From Isoetes taiwanensis (taxonomy: Eukaryota > Streptophyta > Lycopodiopsida > Isoetales > Isoetaceae): DNA of 64,000 bases. Position numbers and translations under genes: made by a program. Of the stretch, positions 43,395 through 55,519 are shown in pieces (position 1 is the stretch's first letter; every line of letters begins with the position of its first letter). Below the pieces are notes generated by a model. The model did not search any database. It saw only the letters and a program-made list of their open reading frames with translations, and was not told the DNA's origin. The stretch is from assembly GCA_021234155.1 (NCBI GenBank), contig JAJEKV010000018.1, forward strand, positions 14,516,925-14,580,924. Direction: 5' to 3'.

Positions 43395-46251
43395 TCTATA
43401 TAAGAAGAGAACCATTGCATTCTAGGGAAAGGTCCTTATGCACAATATCAACATCCGACACAAAGAGGAACCTCCCTCAAACCCCATCATAGATTGAGAC
43501 CACGAGAGATTGTAAGGCACACTGCTAGGAAAGTGTAACGATCATGAGATGAGGTGGGATGCCACTGCAAATAGAGGGGAAGGGGATCAAGAAACCCTGA
43601 GACAACTAGACTGTATAAGGCAAAGAAGGCATGAAAATTAAACACAAACAAGATCTATGGCCATCACCAAAGCACATGAAATCAAAATTGTAGAACCAAT
43701 GTACCCAACAAAATACAGAGAATACCTAACGACAAGATGCTATGGAAGTAAGAACAAACATACCTAACTTATATTATTCATGCAGAACAGACTCAAGCGA
43801 ACTTTCATGAAGACAATGCAAACCCCCTAATAAGAAAGACCAAAACCATGCACCATGGAATGCATAAAAAGAAAAGACATCAAGACCGGACATAACAAAG
43901 AGCACCTGGAACTAAAATTCAAGAATCAACGTACCAGTAGTGAACTACAGTGAATACTATAATGACAAAAACACTACAACAAACAAGGACCTAAAACCTA
44001 AACATATACGCTACACGCATAACCAGTTCAAACAAACTTTAAAAAATAGAAACAACATAACCCATGGGAACAAGACGAAAGGGACCCCGAGACACGAGAA
44101 CAAAAAGGTTTCATAAGGTGACAGAACAATTATGCAATTGAGAACACCGGTAGATGACGCCACAGAGTCAGCGATCAACGCCAAGATGAGGAATGGATGA
44201 AGAAAACTGAGGGCAACCTGAAACAAGAACCATTTACGAATGCAAGACAACGGACCACAAGAACCACTACAACATGCACAAATCTGCGAAGATGCAACCG
44301 CATTTTGAAATTTAAACTATAGGCCAAAAAGAGAGAATGTCACGGGAAAAAGGGAACACCAAACAACTCCTTTAGTCTTTAAGAGGTCAACACAGAAAAG
44401 GCATGACGACTGGACCAACAAGGCAAGAAGAACTACGTCAAATCAAGGGGCAGACAAAGGAGGGAATCAAGACAATAGCAGAGCAAAGATGTATCTTAAG
44501 GGATAAACTGGAAACAAGAGGAAAGGAATAAACATAGGGTGAAAAAAAGACAAACAGGAGTCCAGAATGAAATGGATAGAAAAAAGGGATCGAGAATAGC
44601 AAACAAAGCAAAACGAGACAAAATGGAAATAAAATGGACACAAAATGGAAATAATCAAGGCCCTCAAAGGCACTAATGAGACACTAAGAATCTATGACAA
44701 AGAGCGAGTATAAGCCCCCATAAGGGCATCCATGAGAACCACTGAGAACATATGAGAATATTTGGAATATTGGTATGTCACAAGCACCAATGCAACAAGA
44801 ATGCAATAGCTCAACCCATACAAAATACAAAACCGAGATATGGCACTGGCAAAAGCCATGCATAAATGAGCCAAATGATTCTAGCAAATACCACCAATTG
44901 TAAAACTCCTGTAAAACGACCAAATGTAAGCGACCACCACAAATGGTACCAATACACCAACGACGGGGAAACCTGAGATCCTAAGCAAAAAAGGACCACA
45001 TCTAAGTATGGAAGCAAGCGCATTAAAAGGACTAATTGCGGTAGAAAATAGACGTTATGGACCACAACCATGTCTACGAGATAGAAAGTGTTGAGAATAA
45101 CCAAAAGCAACATGGCATGAACTAACATGAATCACCAACTCATAACGAATGCAGCTATGGAAAAGTTCAAGAGTAGAAAAAATGCTAGACTATCCCAAAT
45201 GGAGAAGGTTATATACAAGATACTGGAAATACCTGACTCACCCGACAACTCGTGCTAAAGTCCTTAGGTCGAGTGCCAAAATGTCAACAAAAAGGGGGCA
45301 ACCGGCATGTGTTGATTAAATACAGGATATAGTGAGAAATTGCCAAAAATGCAATGAAGCAACTAAAATGCAAAACTGACTTGGCGTAAAAAAGCAACAT
45401 ACAAAGTAGTTAGCACCTTGTTGAACTATGTGGACAAAGAGTTGACAACGATCCCCATCAATGTCCACTAGAGATGGCACCACCCCTTCGTAATGACAAG
45501 ACGAAAAATACCAAGAAGCCAGTCTGACATTGACCCCTCTAGTTGCCAAGTCAAAAAATGATTCTTATCAAAGATCTACCGAGATGCCCTCCCCAACCGA
45601 ACCATAGCTCGAATCTCTCCACACCAAGAACCCCAAACTAAAACCAACGAAGGCTATAAACCGCAAACATTCGCAAAAAAGAGGGAACCATACATGGGCA
45701 GGCCACCAAAGGAAAAAACCATCAACTCTGACAAATATACTAATCTAAACATCAACTGGCCCAAGGGAACCTGACAAAACCAACATCTAACAACCCTACT
45801 TTTACTCACTACGTAACTTACAAAACAAGACGGGGTTCCAAACCTTCAAATCCAAAAGCGAGAGCAAAAAGGACATAAAATAGACCACCAAAGAGAGAAC
45901 CTATCACTTAGACGAACATACTCACTCAAACACGCCAATCACCACTAAAGACTAGTAGGACTAGTCAATTTTAAATGAAGGTAAACAAGAAATAAGATAG
46001 GTGACAAGAAGATACAGCAAGAAAGGAAATAGAAGCAAATGAAATGGATGGAGAAATGTGATTAAGACAAAAGGACCAGAGCACAACAAATCAGAAGATA
46101 TCGAGGAATAAAAAACAAATGAAGGGGACATCGTGAGATACATGGAGTAAGAACAAATAGAGCAATGGGTACCATCGATGCAGCAAAGGTTGAATGGGAT
46201 GAGACATTCATGCAAAAGGGAAGGAAGAAGGAGGGAAAGTCATGAGGTAAG

Positions 46252-46286
46252 AGAAAGAATGAAAGAATGAAAGAATGAAAGAATGA

Positions 46287-46318
<32 letters not shown>

Positions 46319-46320
46319 GA
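46252..46320 (+). repeat. GAAA/GAATGAAA microsatellite
   Basis: Four AGAATGAA units pass into seven or more GAAA units. Confidence 0.9.
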
Positions 46321-47399
46321 GTAAGCATCAAGAGTACCAAATGAAACTAAAGGCCGGAGAGAATGGAGAGAAATGAGCCACTTCTAACTAAACCAATGAA
46401 CCATGTAATCGCATAAATAAATTAGCACCCCATAACCTGCAGAAGAAGATCAACAAATTCCAAGAAGAAAACAATGTAAAATGGACAAACAAATGAGCAT
46501 CCCTCAACTAAGAAACCTATGATGCCAAGGATGCTACCATAGACTGCAAAGATAGAAATACATGGAATACCCAAGCAAAGAATTAAACATACGACTGAAG
46601 TCACTTTATGCCCAAATGGATGCTCCCACCCTCAAGTCAAACTAAATGAAGGCGGATAAGGAAAAAGATCAGCAACAAGGAGTAGATAAGCCGCCAAATG
46701 ACAACAAACAACCACAACAATTATAGTTAGCCAAATGCAAACCGACTCAAGGAAAAGAACTAAACGACTCCGCAAAAATGAGCAATGATCCATAATTTAT
46801 ACACCAACGAATACATACAAGTAAGAAAGCAAAAAAGTATGTTGACACATAAGAGGGTCAATCTAGGGACTGCAACATAGAAACTACAAGGTTGGGCATC
46901 ATAAAAACGGCCGCCCCAAAAAGCTGAAAAATGAATAAATAACACGCAGGCCATTGATGGAAAAAAAATGACAATACGACAACTAACCACCCAACTAAAG
47001 ATTGACCCAAAAAATGAAACCCAATGAAACACGAAAGACAATCCCAAGGTCGAGTCGGAGGCACACCAAACAAAAACTGGAAAAAATACGACCCCAACTC
47101 CAAAAATACAACAACACTACAAGCGTAAAAGGACGCACAAAACCAAAACAAGCACCGGTAAACCAACCACGAACCCCTAGACGACAACGCATCATACATC
47201 CAAGCAACACACCGACCAACCGAACAAAAACCAGAAAAGCAACCAAAGAGTACTATGCACCGAACCTAACATGACCCCTGCAGAAACTAGACATCCAAGG
47301 GAACGACAAAGCAAAACAAGGACCGACTCTAGACCCCAAACACCAACGAAAAAGACGCCAGAAACAACAAAGAAAAAGGAAGAGGGAGGGAAGGGACCA

Positions 47400-47785
47400 A
47401 TCTATGCACAAGAACTTTTGTTATGAATGTTTAATAAAATACGCACCAAGGACCCTTGATTATAATGTTTTTAGCACGAGGTTTAATGTTTGTAAAATAA
47501 GGGGGCACAAACGACCTATGTGTGGTGCCAAACAACAAGGGAAAGATGAGGCAAGAACTCGACTGACCAAACTTCTTAACACCGAAACATAACCATGCAC
47601 AGGGTTCGACCTATGTAAGGACCTTTTATGATTAATGTTTAATAAATTATGCACAAGATCCTTTGTTATAATGTTTAGAACCCGTGATTTAAGGTTTATA
47701 ACATAAGGGGGCATAAACGACCTATGCATGGCGTCAAACAACAAGGGAAAGACGAGGCAAGGACTAGACTGACCAAACTCAACAT
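47400..47785. repeat. Two-copy tandem repeat, about 206 bp, in X2
   Basis: Copies share TAAGGGGGCACAAACGACC (47500 and 47706, one base changed) and CAAACAACAAGGGAAAGA. Each copy also has an AATGTTTAATAAA segment at its start. Confidence 0.85.
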
Positions 47786-48199
47786 ATAAATTATTCTAAC
47801 CATACAAATAAGACCCCGGACAGAACCAAACCAAGCCCAGGCACAACCTCTAAGAAACACCATAATTCGACCTAAAACAATACAAACATAAAGCTACAAC
47901 TTTTTAAATCTAGAATTAAGGGATATCGGGAGTCGGAAACCCCATGCAATTTATAGCCCAAAAAATTTGGCGGGGAAACCAGACCCCGGTAACCCCGAAA
48001 AGCAAATCAGCACAGGTCATCCTGCGGACGAATCAACGGCGGCCGACCTCAGATCGATCTGCCCAGATAGCCAATCCCATGTCGATTTTTTCAGTTGGGT
48101 GATGCTAGGGCAGTCGGATGGGCTAGATGCAGGCCGAGGCAGGGCCTGTGATGAAAAAGAGAAGGCAAGACAAGGCAGAGGTTATAGCTGGCTAAGGCA

Positions 48200-48370
48200 C
48201 AGAAGCGAAGAGCATGATGCTGGGAAAAAAAAAACATATCATAACTGGGGCAGAAAGCGCGGCGACCACAAACATGCACATCCAGAAGCGAAAAGCATGC
48301 TGGGAAAAAACATATTTTAACTGTGGCAGAGAGCGAGGCGACCACCAACATGCACGTAGATCGAGGAAAT
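48200..48370. repeat. Two-copy tandem repeat, about 80 bp, in X2
   Basis: AGCATG...GCTGGGAAAAAA, then ACATAT and GGCAGA(A/G)AGCG(C/A)GGCGACCAC, occur twice in a row. Confidence 0.8.
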
Positions 48371-48630
48371 GAGAGCAAGTAAGATTTCACTTTCATTCAG
48401 GATCGGTTTTTCAGTAAGCACCATCGATTCCATGAGGAAGCAGATCATAACTTGAGCCCAATCCACCTGACCACAACCAAGGGACACAGTACCTGTACAG
48501 AGCCGAAAACCTCTCAGATCGAAATTAAAATGATCAATCACAACAAACCTGGAGAAGCAGAGACGCAAGAATTGAGTAGAAGAAATCGACAGGGCCACAA
48601 TGCTAACAACACAAATCCAAAGAACGCCCA

Positions 48631-48930
48631 CGATGAATGCAGCAGACCACGAGGGATATCATTGGAAAAGCATGCTGAGATCCAAAGCAAAAGATCTAGA
48701 ACGGAATTAGCATCAAAGGTGAGAGCCACGGATGAATGCAGCAGCACCACGAGGATATCATTGGAAAAGCATGCCGAGATCAAAAGTAAAAGATCTAGAA
48801 ACGTAATTAGCATCAAAGGTGAGAGCCACGGATCAATGCAAAGAAGACCACGAGGGATATCATTGGAAAAGCATCTTTGAGATCAAAAGCAAAAGATCTA
48901 GAACGGAATTAGCATCAAAGGTGCGAGCCA
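48631..48930. repeat. Three-copy tandem repeat, about 100 bp, in X2
   Basis: Copies begin at about 48631, 48730 and 48830 and share GGATATCATTGGAAAAGCAT and AATTAGCATCAAAGGTG. There are no spacers; it is a plain tandem repeat. Confidence 0.9.
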
Positions 48931-49350
48931 AGCCATGACACAATTATGTTATGGGACCAGATCCTCAGTAGCACCATCGATCCTAAAAAGCCAGTGCCCC
49001 CCGACCAATCCATCCTATGCATAATCAAGAAGCAAAGACCGATTGTAGGAATCAATGTAGGGAAACTCCGGTACAACAACAAGATTCGGCCGTGAGGAAA
49101 ACGCCGATGAGGAATGCAGGAAGACACAAGGCTTTTATGGGAGAAAAGGCCAAAGAAAGCCTGCGCTATAGCAGGCTTGTGCCAAAGAAAGCTTGGATCC
49201 AAAAGCAGAGCTGGCGCCAAAACTGGCATCCCTTTCCCTAGAATGATGGTTCTCTTCTATATAATAAGAGAACCATTGCATTTTCTTTATTTTTCATAAT
49301 ATTCAACAAAAGCAAACTAAACCTACCTACAAATTCCAAATACTTCTCAA

Positions 49351-50720
49351 CTAAATAAGCTCAGGGCAACATGTTGTTGCCAATACCTCTTCAGATGCAG
49401 AATGTTGATAGGATTAAGCAATTCTTTGCCATCAGACACATCTCTCAACCAATAAGAATCTTTTCCTGCTGCACCAATGACTTCAAAAGGTCCTTCTCAG
49501 AGATTTTCAAACTTGGATGCTATGTCTTCCCTTGCTTTATTCCATTTCAAGACTAACTCACCTGCTTTAAGAGTAGCTTGAAGTTTGTGAGCTGCTTTGA
49601 AAGTTGCAATGTCTTTGGCTTTTTTAAGCATAACAGCATTCTCTGCCTCATACCTGTGTTCTTCAAGCTGCATTAATCTCACACATCTTTCTTTTAGAGC
49701 CTCATACATTTCCAAATTTAATTGGTATGCCAACTGAGTGAGGGAAGTTCCAATTCAACGTGCACTACTTGACTCTATGCCATAAACCAGGCTAAAAGGT
49801 GTGTGCTTTGTGGAAGCTTTAATTGTGGTTCTATAGGCCCAAAGTGCATCATGGAGTTTTAGGTGCCAATCTTTCTTCGAGATGCTAATAGTTTTTTTCA
49901 GGATTGACTTGAGAACTTTGTTGGTTAACTCTGCTTGACCATTGCCTTAGGGTGGCTAACAATAATGTAATTGTTTGATTGACAAACTGACTTCCTCTAT
50001 CATAGATAATTTTAAAAGGAATTCCAAACCCGCACAAATATTTTCATGAAGAAATCTTTGCAAAGAGCATAGGCATTTGCTTCTCTCAAAGGAATTGCTT
50101 CAGCCCACTTAGTGAAATAATTTGTAGCTACAAGTATAAATTGGTGTTGAGCTGAAGAAGGTGGATCTATTGGACCTATGAAATCTAGACCCCATGTTTG
50201 AAAAGATCCAGGCGAGGTTATAGCAGTGAGGGGGGCTGGCTGTAAGGTTCTTCTACCAAAGATTTGGCATTTATGGCAGCATTTTATAACATTATAACAA
50301 TCCTTGAAAAGGGAGGCCAAAAATATCCTGACCTCAAGATTTTCTTTGCAGTTGTGTCAGCAGTAAAATGTCCTCCACATATTCCTTCATGGCACGCTTC
50401 AATGATCATTTTAGCCTCTTCATCATCTACACATCTCAGCAATACTCCTTCCTTGTCAACCTTGCACAAAACATTCTCAATGAGCCTGAATTTTTTGCAT
50501 TTATCTTTAAACCTTCTTTCTTGACTGCTATTCAAATTCTTTGGCACTTCATTGTTTTCAAGGTAATTCCTGATCTCACACTGCCAGCCTAAATCTCTTG
50601 CATCAAAAGCAACCAAGTTAGTAATAAGATCATCATTACACAAACCATCTTGATCCTCATGTTCAAATAGAACATAAGGTAGATATGCACTGGAACTTTC
50701 CACCAAATTGAACACTTTGA
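49351..50720 (-). pseudogene. Integrase of E3
   Basis: The N-terminal part reads ACHEGICGGHFTADTTAKKI and CHKCQIFGR (zinc-binding). The first catalytic Asp is in WGLDFIGPIDPPSS (about 50190). The second is in YDRGSQFVNQ (about 50000). Just after it a stretch of about 45 bases expected before GNGQAE is missing (near 49955). The frame then shows TNKVLK, WHLKLHDALWAYRTTIKAST and, at 49497-49733, MAYQLNLEMYEALKERCVRL leading to KFENL, where TGA replaces the Trp codon of the GPF/Y module. The end is a TAG near 49351. It is the minus-strand counterpart of 7793-8415. Confidence 0.86.
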
Positions 50721-51978
50721 CAGTAATATTATTGGTTTGGACTTTACAGGGTCACCTGCACAACTTTGCCTTGGGTTGCTTTTTTAGCAAAAAGAAGTGA
50801 CAAACGATTTTGCCTTATAAAGACCTGAACTTGACTATTTTGTAGCAAATGTCCCTGCCCCTCTATCAGAAACATGAGAGCTGCTGCACTCTTTTGTAGT
50901 CTAGGATATCTTAGCTCAGTATCTGACCACATTTTGCTTGCAAAAGCAATTACATGATCCTCTTTTAGCAAAGCAAGACCAATTGCCATTTTTGGTGACA
51001 CTGATATAAGCTTTGAAGGGCTTTTCATAAATCAGGAGGTTTTAGCAGGATGGAATTACAGATGGCATTGATGATTTTGTCAAAAGATTCCTGGCACTCT
51101 TCATTACAATCAACCAGAATGTGCTTGCTCTCATTTTTGGAAAATTTTCCAACCTTTGTGAGGTTAAAAATTGGATTCATAGTGTGTGAGAAGTGGGGAA
51201 CATACATTCTTAAGAAACCGTCATTCCCATGAAGCTTTTTACTGTTTGAGTGTCTTGGGAGGTGCCACCTTTTTTCAAAGCCTCAACCTTGGCCTCAAAG
51301 AACATGAATGCCTTTTGTAGACACCACATGTCTAAGCAGTTCTCCTTTTGAAGACAACAAAACACAATTTTTTGGATTCAAGCTGACCCCCCCTCCCCCC
51401 CCGTTTCTACATAAGGCAAACAACTTAGTTAGAACATCAAAATGACTCTTGAGGGAGGTTCCTAAGCAAAGATCATCCAAGAAGACACGAAAAAGCATTG
51501 GCGGGGCTTGTCTTTGAAAATTGTGTCCATAGCTCTTTGAAATGTTGCAGATGCATTCATTAGCCCAAAGGGCATCCTCTTCATGGCAAATGTCCCCCAT
51601 GGTGTGATGAATGAGGTCTTTGGCTGATCTTCCTCCTTTATGCTAATTTGGTTGAAACCTGAGAAACCATCTAAGAAAGAATATATGTCTTTACCTGCAA
51701 CAACATGCAAAACCTCCTCTAGAAATGGTAATGGATAGCAATCTTTGATGGTGGCTTTGTTTAAATCTCTATAGTCAATACAGATCCTGATGGTTTTATT
51801 TTATTTTTCTTTTCTACAGGGACAATGCAAGATAGCCATTCAGGATTCACATTTCTGCAATCACACCTGCATCCTTCATTTTATATAACTCTTCTTTAAT
51901 TAGTCCTAACAAGGATGCATTAATTCTTCTGAGTTTCTGTACCACAGGTTTCATACCTTCTTTAATCTTTATCTCAAA
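50721..51978 (-). pseudogene. RT and degenerate RNase H of E3
   Basis: RT blocks are [20 protein letters not shown] and MPFGLMNASATFQRAMD (51462-51710), then FLDDLCLGTS (about 51470). A C8-type homopolymer near 51388-51403 turns the CRESGVNLN segment of E1 into a Gly run, probably an expansion. The thumb and connection follow (MYVPHFSHTMNPIFNLTKVG, 51025-51207). The RNase H fold reads ISVSPKMAIGLALLKEDHV where TDAS should be and VFIRQNRLSLLFAKK where TDH should be, so it too is dead. The upstream RT part is in another frame. Confidence 0.87.
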
Positions 51979-51979
51979 C

Positions 51980-52684
51980 TCACAGATACTTCTTACTTCT
52001 GTCAACACCAACCAATTCATCATAATCCCAAGCAAAAATATATTTCCAATCATCAAAGAATTTTGTGACAAAGGTGTTATCTTCTTCTTTAAACAAATCT
52101 CCAACATACAGCACTCTATCTAAACCTTTCTTGTTCAGTTTGATTTCCTTTACCTGTTTTTCTTCACTAGCATTAGTTACCAGAATAGAATAGAGTTGTG
52201 GCAGGTCTTTTTTCTCCAGTTCTTCCTCCTGAATTGCTCCTTCAGCCAAGTGTTCGAGAAGAACACTTCTGCAGAGTGCATCAGCCTCGCCATTCTGCTC
52301 CCTTGGTACATGACAGAGCCTCCAAGTTTTGAAATTCTTTAATTCATGAAAGGCTTGATCTCTGAGCAGGATCATGTCTTCATTCTTGGCTTGATACTCA
52401 CCCAATATTTGCTTGCAAATAAGTTGAGAATCTCCAAAAATAACAATTTCATTAATACTCAAATTCTTTGCCTCTTGGAGACCTGCTATCAAAGCTTCGT
52501 ATTCTGCCATATTTGAGGTAGCATTAGGATAAATTCTACCTACTTTTGCAAGCAACCTATTGGAGGAGTCTTTGAGAATAGCAGCAGATGATGCCACACT
52601 TAGCCTCTTGGAAACACCACCATTAAACGATAAGTATGCAAAGCTACCTTGTTTAGGGAATGCTAGCTGAATCAGGAGTTCCAT
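51980..52684 (-). pseudogene. aRH and RT linker of E3, open frame of 234 residues
   Basis: The frame is unbroken. Residues about 15-150 are an archaeal-type RNase H with SFNGGVSKRL, SNMAEYEALIAGLQEAKNLS, VIFGDSQLICKQILGEYQAK and CHVPREQNGEADALCR. The first catalytic Asp (FDGG in E1 and B) is Asn here, a single G-to-A change on the coding strand, which should abolish activity. The linker VGDLFKEEDNTFVTKFFDDW and FAWDYDELVG then leads to RT. Its place between protease and RT is the same as in family I. Confidence 0.88.
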
Positions 52685-52699
52685 GTTGGACTCTTGATT

Positions 52700-53345
52700 C
52701 TTTGCATTTAATTAAAATTCTCCACATGGGTTTGACAACAGCATCTCTTCTTCAATGAGATTTAGGGCCTCAAATTCTCCTACCTTGTTGTATAATGTTA
52801 CCTTCTTTCTGCCATTGGAAATGGTGCACTCCCCTTTTTGACCAAACATGCCTAGCATCAACTGTTGAGAGCCATTTTCTTCCCAAAAGTAAGTCATAGA
52901 TGTCTGACTTGTCTTCTATTCCTTCAAATGCAACCACAACAAAGTTAGCCGCAACAACTATACCTTCAACATCAATAGACACGTTACTGACTATTCCAAC
53001 AGGATTAATTTTTGGGTTTGAGAAAGATTTCAAGATCATTGGGGCTTTCTTGTCTATTTCAAGGCCACATAACCTCATGACATAATGAGCCATAACATTC
53101 AAAGGTGATCCTCCATCCAATAAGACCTTGGTCAGGATTTTTTTGCCCATTTTGGCAACACATGTGAAAGCTCCTGGGTCATAATCCTTCTGAGTGAGCA
53201 TATGTTCTTCAATGTGGTTAGTCAGAGCAAATTCATCTTCTTTGGTCAAATTGAGCACTTTTTCCCCGTAAGATGGAGTTATCTTGAGTAGAATTAGCAA
53301 GTCAACACAGATTTTAGAGTTTTTTAGCAAATACTCAAAGTCCTT
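52700..53345 (-). pseudogene. Aspartic protease of E3
   Basis: The ORF 53330-52770 has the N-terminal helix segment ICVDLLILLKITPSYGEKVL, the active-site loop LTKVLLDGGSPLNVMAHYVM, the hydrophobic strands GIVVAANFVVVAFEGIEDKS and the flap-following DLLLGRKWLSTVDARHVWS. It then shifts frame in the linker to aRH. The catalytic Asp and both Gly are intact; DGG in place of DTG or DSG is common in plant Ty3 elements. Confidence 0.87.
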
Positions 53346-53372
53346 ACTATCTTTTTCCTTTTTTAAATATTT

Positions 53373-53994
53373 CTAAGCAGGTGGAGGAGGCACAACCATA
53401 TTTTGCTCGGCTTCCTTGTGCTTCACAGCATCAACTTCATCACTGGCACATGCTGCTTCTTTCTCCTTTGCATTATTCATTCTTCTAGTATGCACAGCCA
53501 TAATCTCCTCATGTTCTTCAATTTCCTGCATAAATCTGATGGATGCATTTTGTTCATTAGGCTTAGATTTCTCCTGCCTAGCAAAACATTCTTTCACACT
53601 ACATCTATCTTCATACTTTGCAAAAGGCACACACAGAGCACTCCTTACCAGAATGCCCTCTTTTTCCACATTTTGTACAAGGCCTACACCAACAGTAATC
53701 AGATGAGTGAGTATCTCTGAAGCAATGAACACATGGTGGATAGGTCTTCTTCTCAAACTTCGAGTTCTTCAGCTCTTGAAGTTGCTTGGTCACCTCAACT
53801 AATGCCTCTGATACTTTGGTAATCTCAGCTCTTACATCTGCTGCAGGAGCTTCAGTATCCTCCATTTTTGTTTTTTTCTTTTCCTTTTGAACAACATAAA
53901 CTGGCACAGGTCCTGGTCCCATGTATTCTTGTTCATAATCTGGAAAAAAAGGATCATGAGGTGAGTGCATGTCATGTGGCAAGTAGGAAATCAT
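53373..53994 (-). pseudogene. gag 3' half of E3
   Basis: The frame has PHDPFFPDYEQEYMGPGPVP, a heptad-like stretch (EITKVSEALVEVTKQLQELK), and zinc knuckles CVHCFRDTHSSDYC and CTKCGKRGHSGKEC. A third begins CAFC, but a frameshift removes its His and Cys in frame. The basic tail SVKECFARQEKSK follows in the second frame. The 5' part of gag is cut off by the LINE tail at 54001 and is not found within the window. Confidence 0.85.
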
Positions 53995-54000
53995 ATTTGC

Positions 54001-54022
54001 ATTTTTTTTTATTTTTTTTTTT
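54001..54022 (-). other. LINE poly(A) tail
   Basis: On the minus strand the LINE 3' end is A11-T-A10 next to E3 gag. This marks target-primed reverse transcription. The matching target duplication at the 5' side cannot be seen because that flank is replaced. Confidence 0.8.
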
Positions 54023-54389
54023 GTAGAAACGGCAGTGGTGTTATATTACATGTAATACATAGTAATACAAAAATGATCAGAGTGAAACTCTGTTATAAAG
54101 GCCTCAAGTTGGCCTGACTCTCCAGAGGAGGAAGTTTCAGCTAGATTAGAACACTGTTTGAAAGGATTATAACCAAAATAACCAAAATTATAGTTTAAGG
54201 CAGGACATTAAAAAGATAAATCAGTCAAGCATTGTTTGCCAATGCCTCATTCATCAATAACTCCATCAAGAGTTATTATTGCGAAGGCATGATATGTGTT
54301 CGTGAAAAGCAGATTGTCGAGTTCAATAGCCCCATATGCAGCGGAGTCCAGAATATAGAGAATCCACGACTCTCTCGCCCCTTCACACA

Positions 54390-54897
54390 AGTTTCTCTTC
54401 AAAATATGGTTTGAGTTCCTGCTTGAATTGCCAGATATCTTCGTCCACCAAAACCTTCTTCAGAGTTCTGATCGTGATTGTTTCAATCTTAACCCAGAGC
54501 AAAGCTTCCAGCACCTCCTTATGAGTCATAGGCTTCGTGTCCTCCGGGACCTCCCTCATATGGCCACCTTCACGATGTTTCTTGACCAGGTACTCTGCTA
54601 TCAACATCAGAGAGGTTATTAAAATAAGAAGAGAAGAATGCATAGAACCCTTGAAAGGATCCTAAACCATCCCAATTTTTATCATAATTAGATCCCCTGC
54701 TCAATCTATGAGCCATAGCTGCATCTGCCAGCTCTAACTGAATTGTTGTCTTAAGGAAAATCAGATATGGATGATGATGATTAATGGCCACATTATTTCT
54801 GTGTTTCCAAACTGTCCATAAGACTAAAGTTCTGATGGTATCCATAAAAGGGGAACCGTTTGCAAGAAAGTCAAATAAATCCTGCTCTGTAACCATA
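54390..54897 (-). pseudogene. LINE ORF2 C-terminal tail
   Basis: The frame encodes DLFDFLANGSPFMDTIRTLV and LWTVWKHRNNVAINHHHP, the Trp-rich tail usual downstream of zf-RVT in plant L1 elements. It is separated from the zf-RVT part by the MITE; both parts lie in the same frame when only one copy of the 4-bp target site is counted. A second frame (54383-54643) may be the end of the protein or a shadow. Confidence 0.72.
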
Positions 54898-54901
54898 GCT
54901 T

Positions 54902-55519
54902 GTTAGATGCCCGCATCTAAACATTAGATGTGTTAGATTCGCATCTGCACATCTGTATTGCATCTAACGTAAAATGCTTACACACCTTAAAAAAAAAAAT
55001 TTAGCCCTTTTTTCCCCTTTAGGTTTTGCACTGCTACACATTGCCACACAGCTCCAAAACGATTTTTGGCACTCCAAATGGGGAATTGGATTCTCTCTGC
55101 TACTCGAATCCAGACCCTTGCAGTCCGATTTAATCATATCAGAGCCCATTCAGCAAAAACAGAGCTTTTTTTTATGACAAAGATGTAGTTTTCAAGGAGT
55201 GCCTTGCTTCAACAGCTAATGACGGAACTTGCTCTTCAATTCCTTTTCAATCTCACCTAAAACTCATTCAAAAGAGCAACAACTTGCATTTAATGATCAG
55301 TCAGACTCAGAGTGGGCATTCAAGCGGCGAGTCTGAGCATGTGTAACAATAGGTATAATAGTAAAGTAATAATAGGTATAATGATCAAGGCAAGGCTACT
55401 GTAGATTTAGAAGAAATTTTAATTTTACAAACGCATCTTATGTGCATCTAAAAGTATAGATGTTTTGATGCTTACGATACTTTAGATCTCACGATCTCGA
55501 CACACATCTATCTTTAGAT
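54902..55519. mobile_element. MITE-like insertion in LINE ORF2
   Basis: The insert is 618 bases, flanked by GCTT (54898-54901 and 55520-55523), with many TTTAGAT/ATCTAAA motifs near both ends and a partial terminal inverted match (GCATCTAAA...TAGATGTGT). Removal leaves the LINE frame intact through the site. No coding capacity. The superfamily is uncertain; hAT- or Mutator-derived types are possible. Confidence 0.65.

Larger units (their letters stand above)
43404..49256. mobile_element. X2: 5.9-kb TIR element with a 9-bp target duplication
   Basis: The termini are AAGAGAACCATTGCATTC (43404 on, then TAGGGAAAGG) and its inverse CCTTTCCCTAGAATGATGG (49231 on, then TTCTCTT), TIRs of about 26-28 bases. 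Directly outside lie CTATATAAG (43395-43403) and CTATATAAT (49257-49265), a 9-bp duplication with one difference. Nine-base duplications are typical of Mutator-like elements. No transposase was recognised. The interior is an A+C-rich, T-poor strand from about 43.5 to 47.4 kb, followed by several tandem repeats. It sits immediately beside X1, in the E3 UTR. Confidence 0.65.
35901..54000 (-). mobile_element. E3: LTR-II family Ty3/gypsy element, minus strand, heavily nested
   Basis: Read on the minus strand, E3 has gag (cut by a LINE at 54000), protease, aRH, RT, dead RNase H, integrase, a UTR split by X1 and X2, and a 3' LTR (35901-41669) that itself holds three insertions. It is the best preserved coding copy of family II in the window. 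The 5' LTR is not directly joined; a diverged LTR-II copy lies beyond the LINE at 59326-63060. Confidence 0.85.

Noticed and set aside
44011-47246. Many hydrophobic minus-strand ORFs that look like membrane proteins
   Set aside because: They follow from the A-rich, T-poor plus strand: the complement is T-rich, which yields Phe, Leu, Ser and Cys codons. No ORF is long or has a family signature.
48631-48930. CRISPR-like array
   Set aside because: Three direct repeats of about 100 bases without spacers in a plant TE; it is a simple tandem repeat.
42320-49282. X1 and X2 as Helitrons, given the CTAG at the ends
   Set aside because: The ends form inverted repeats and X2 has a 9-base flanking duplication; insertion between A and T is not seen.
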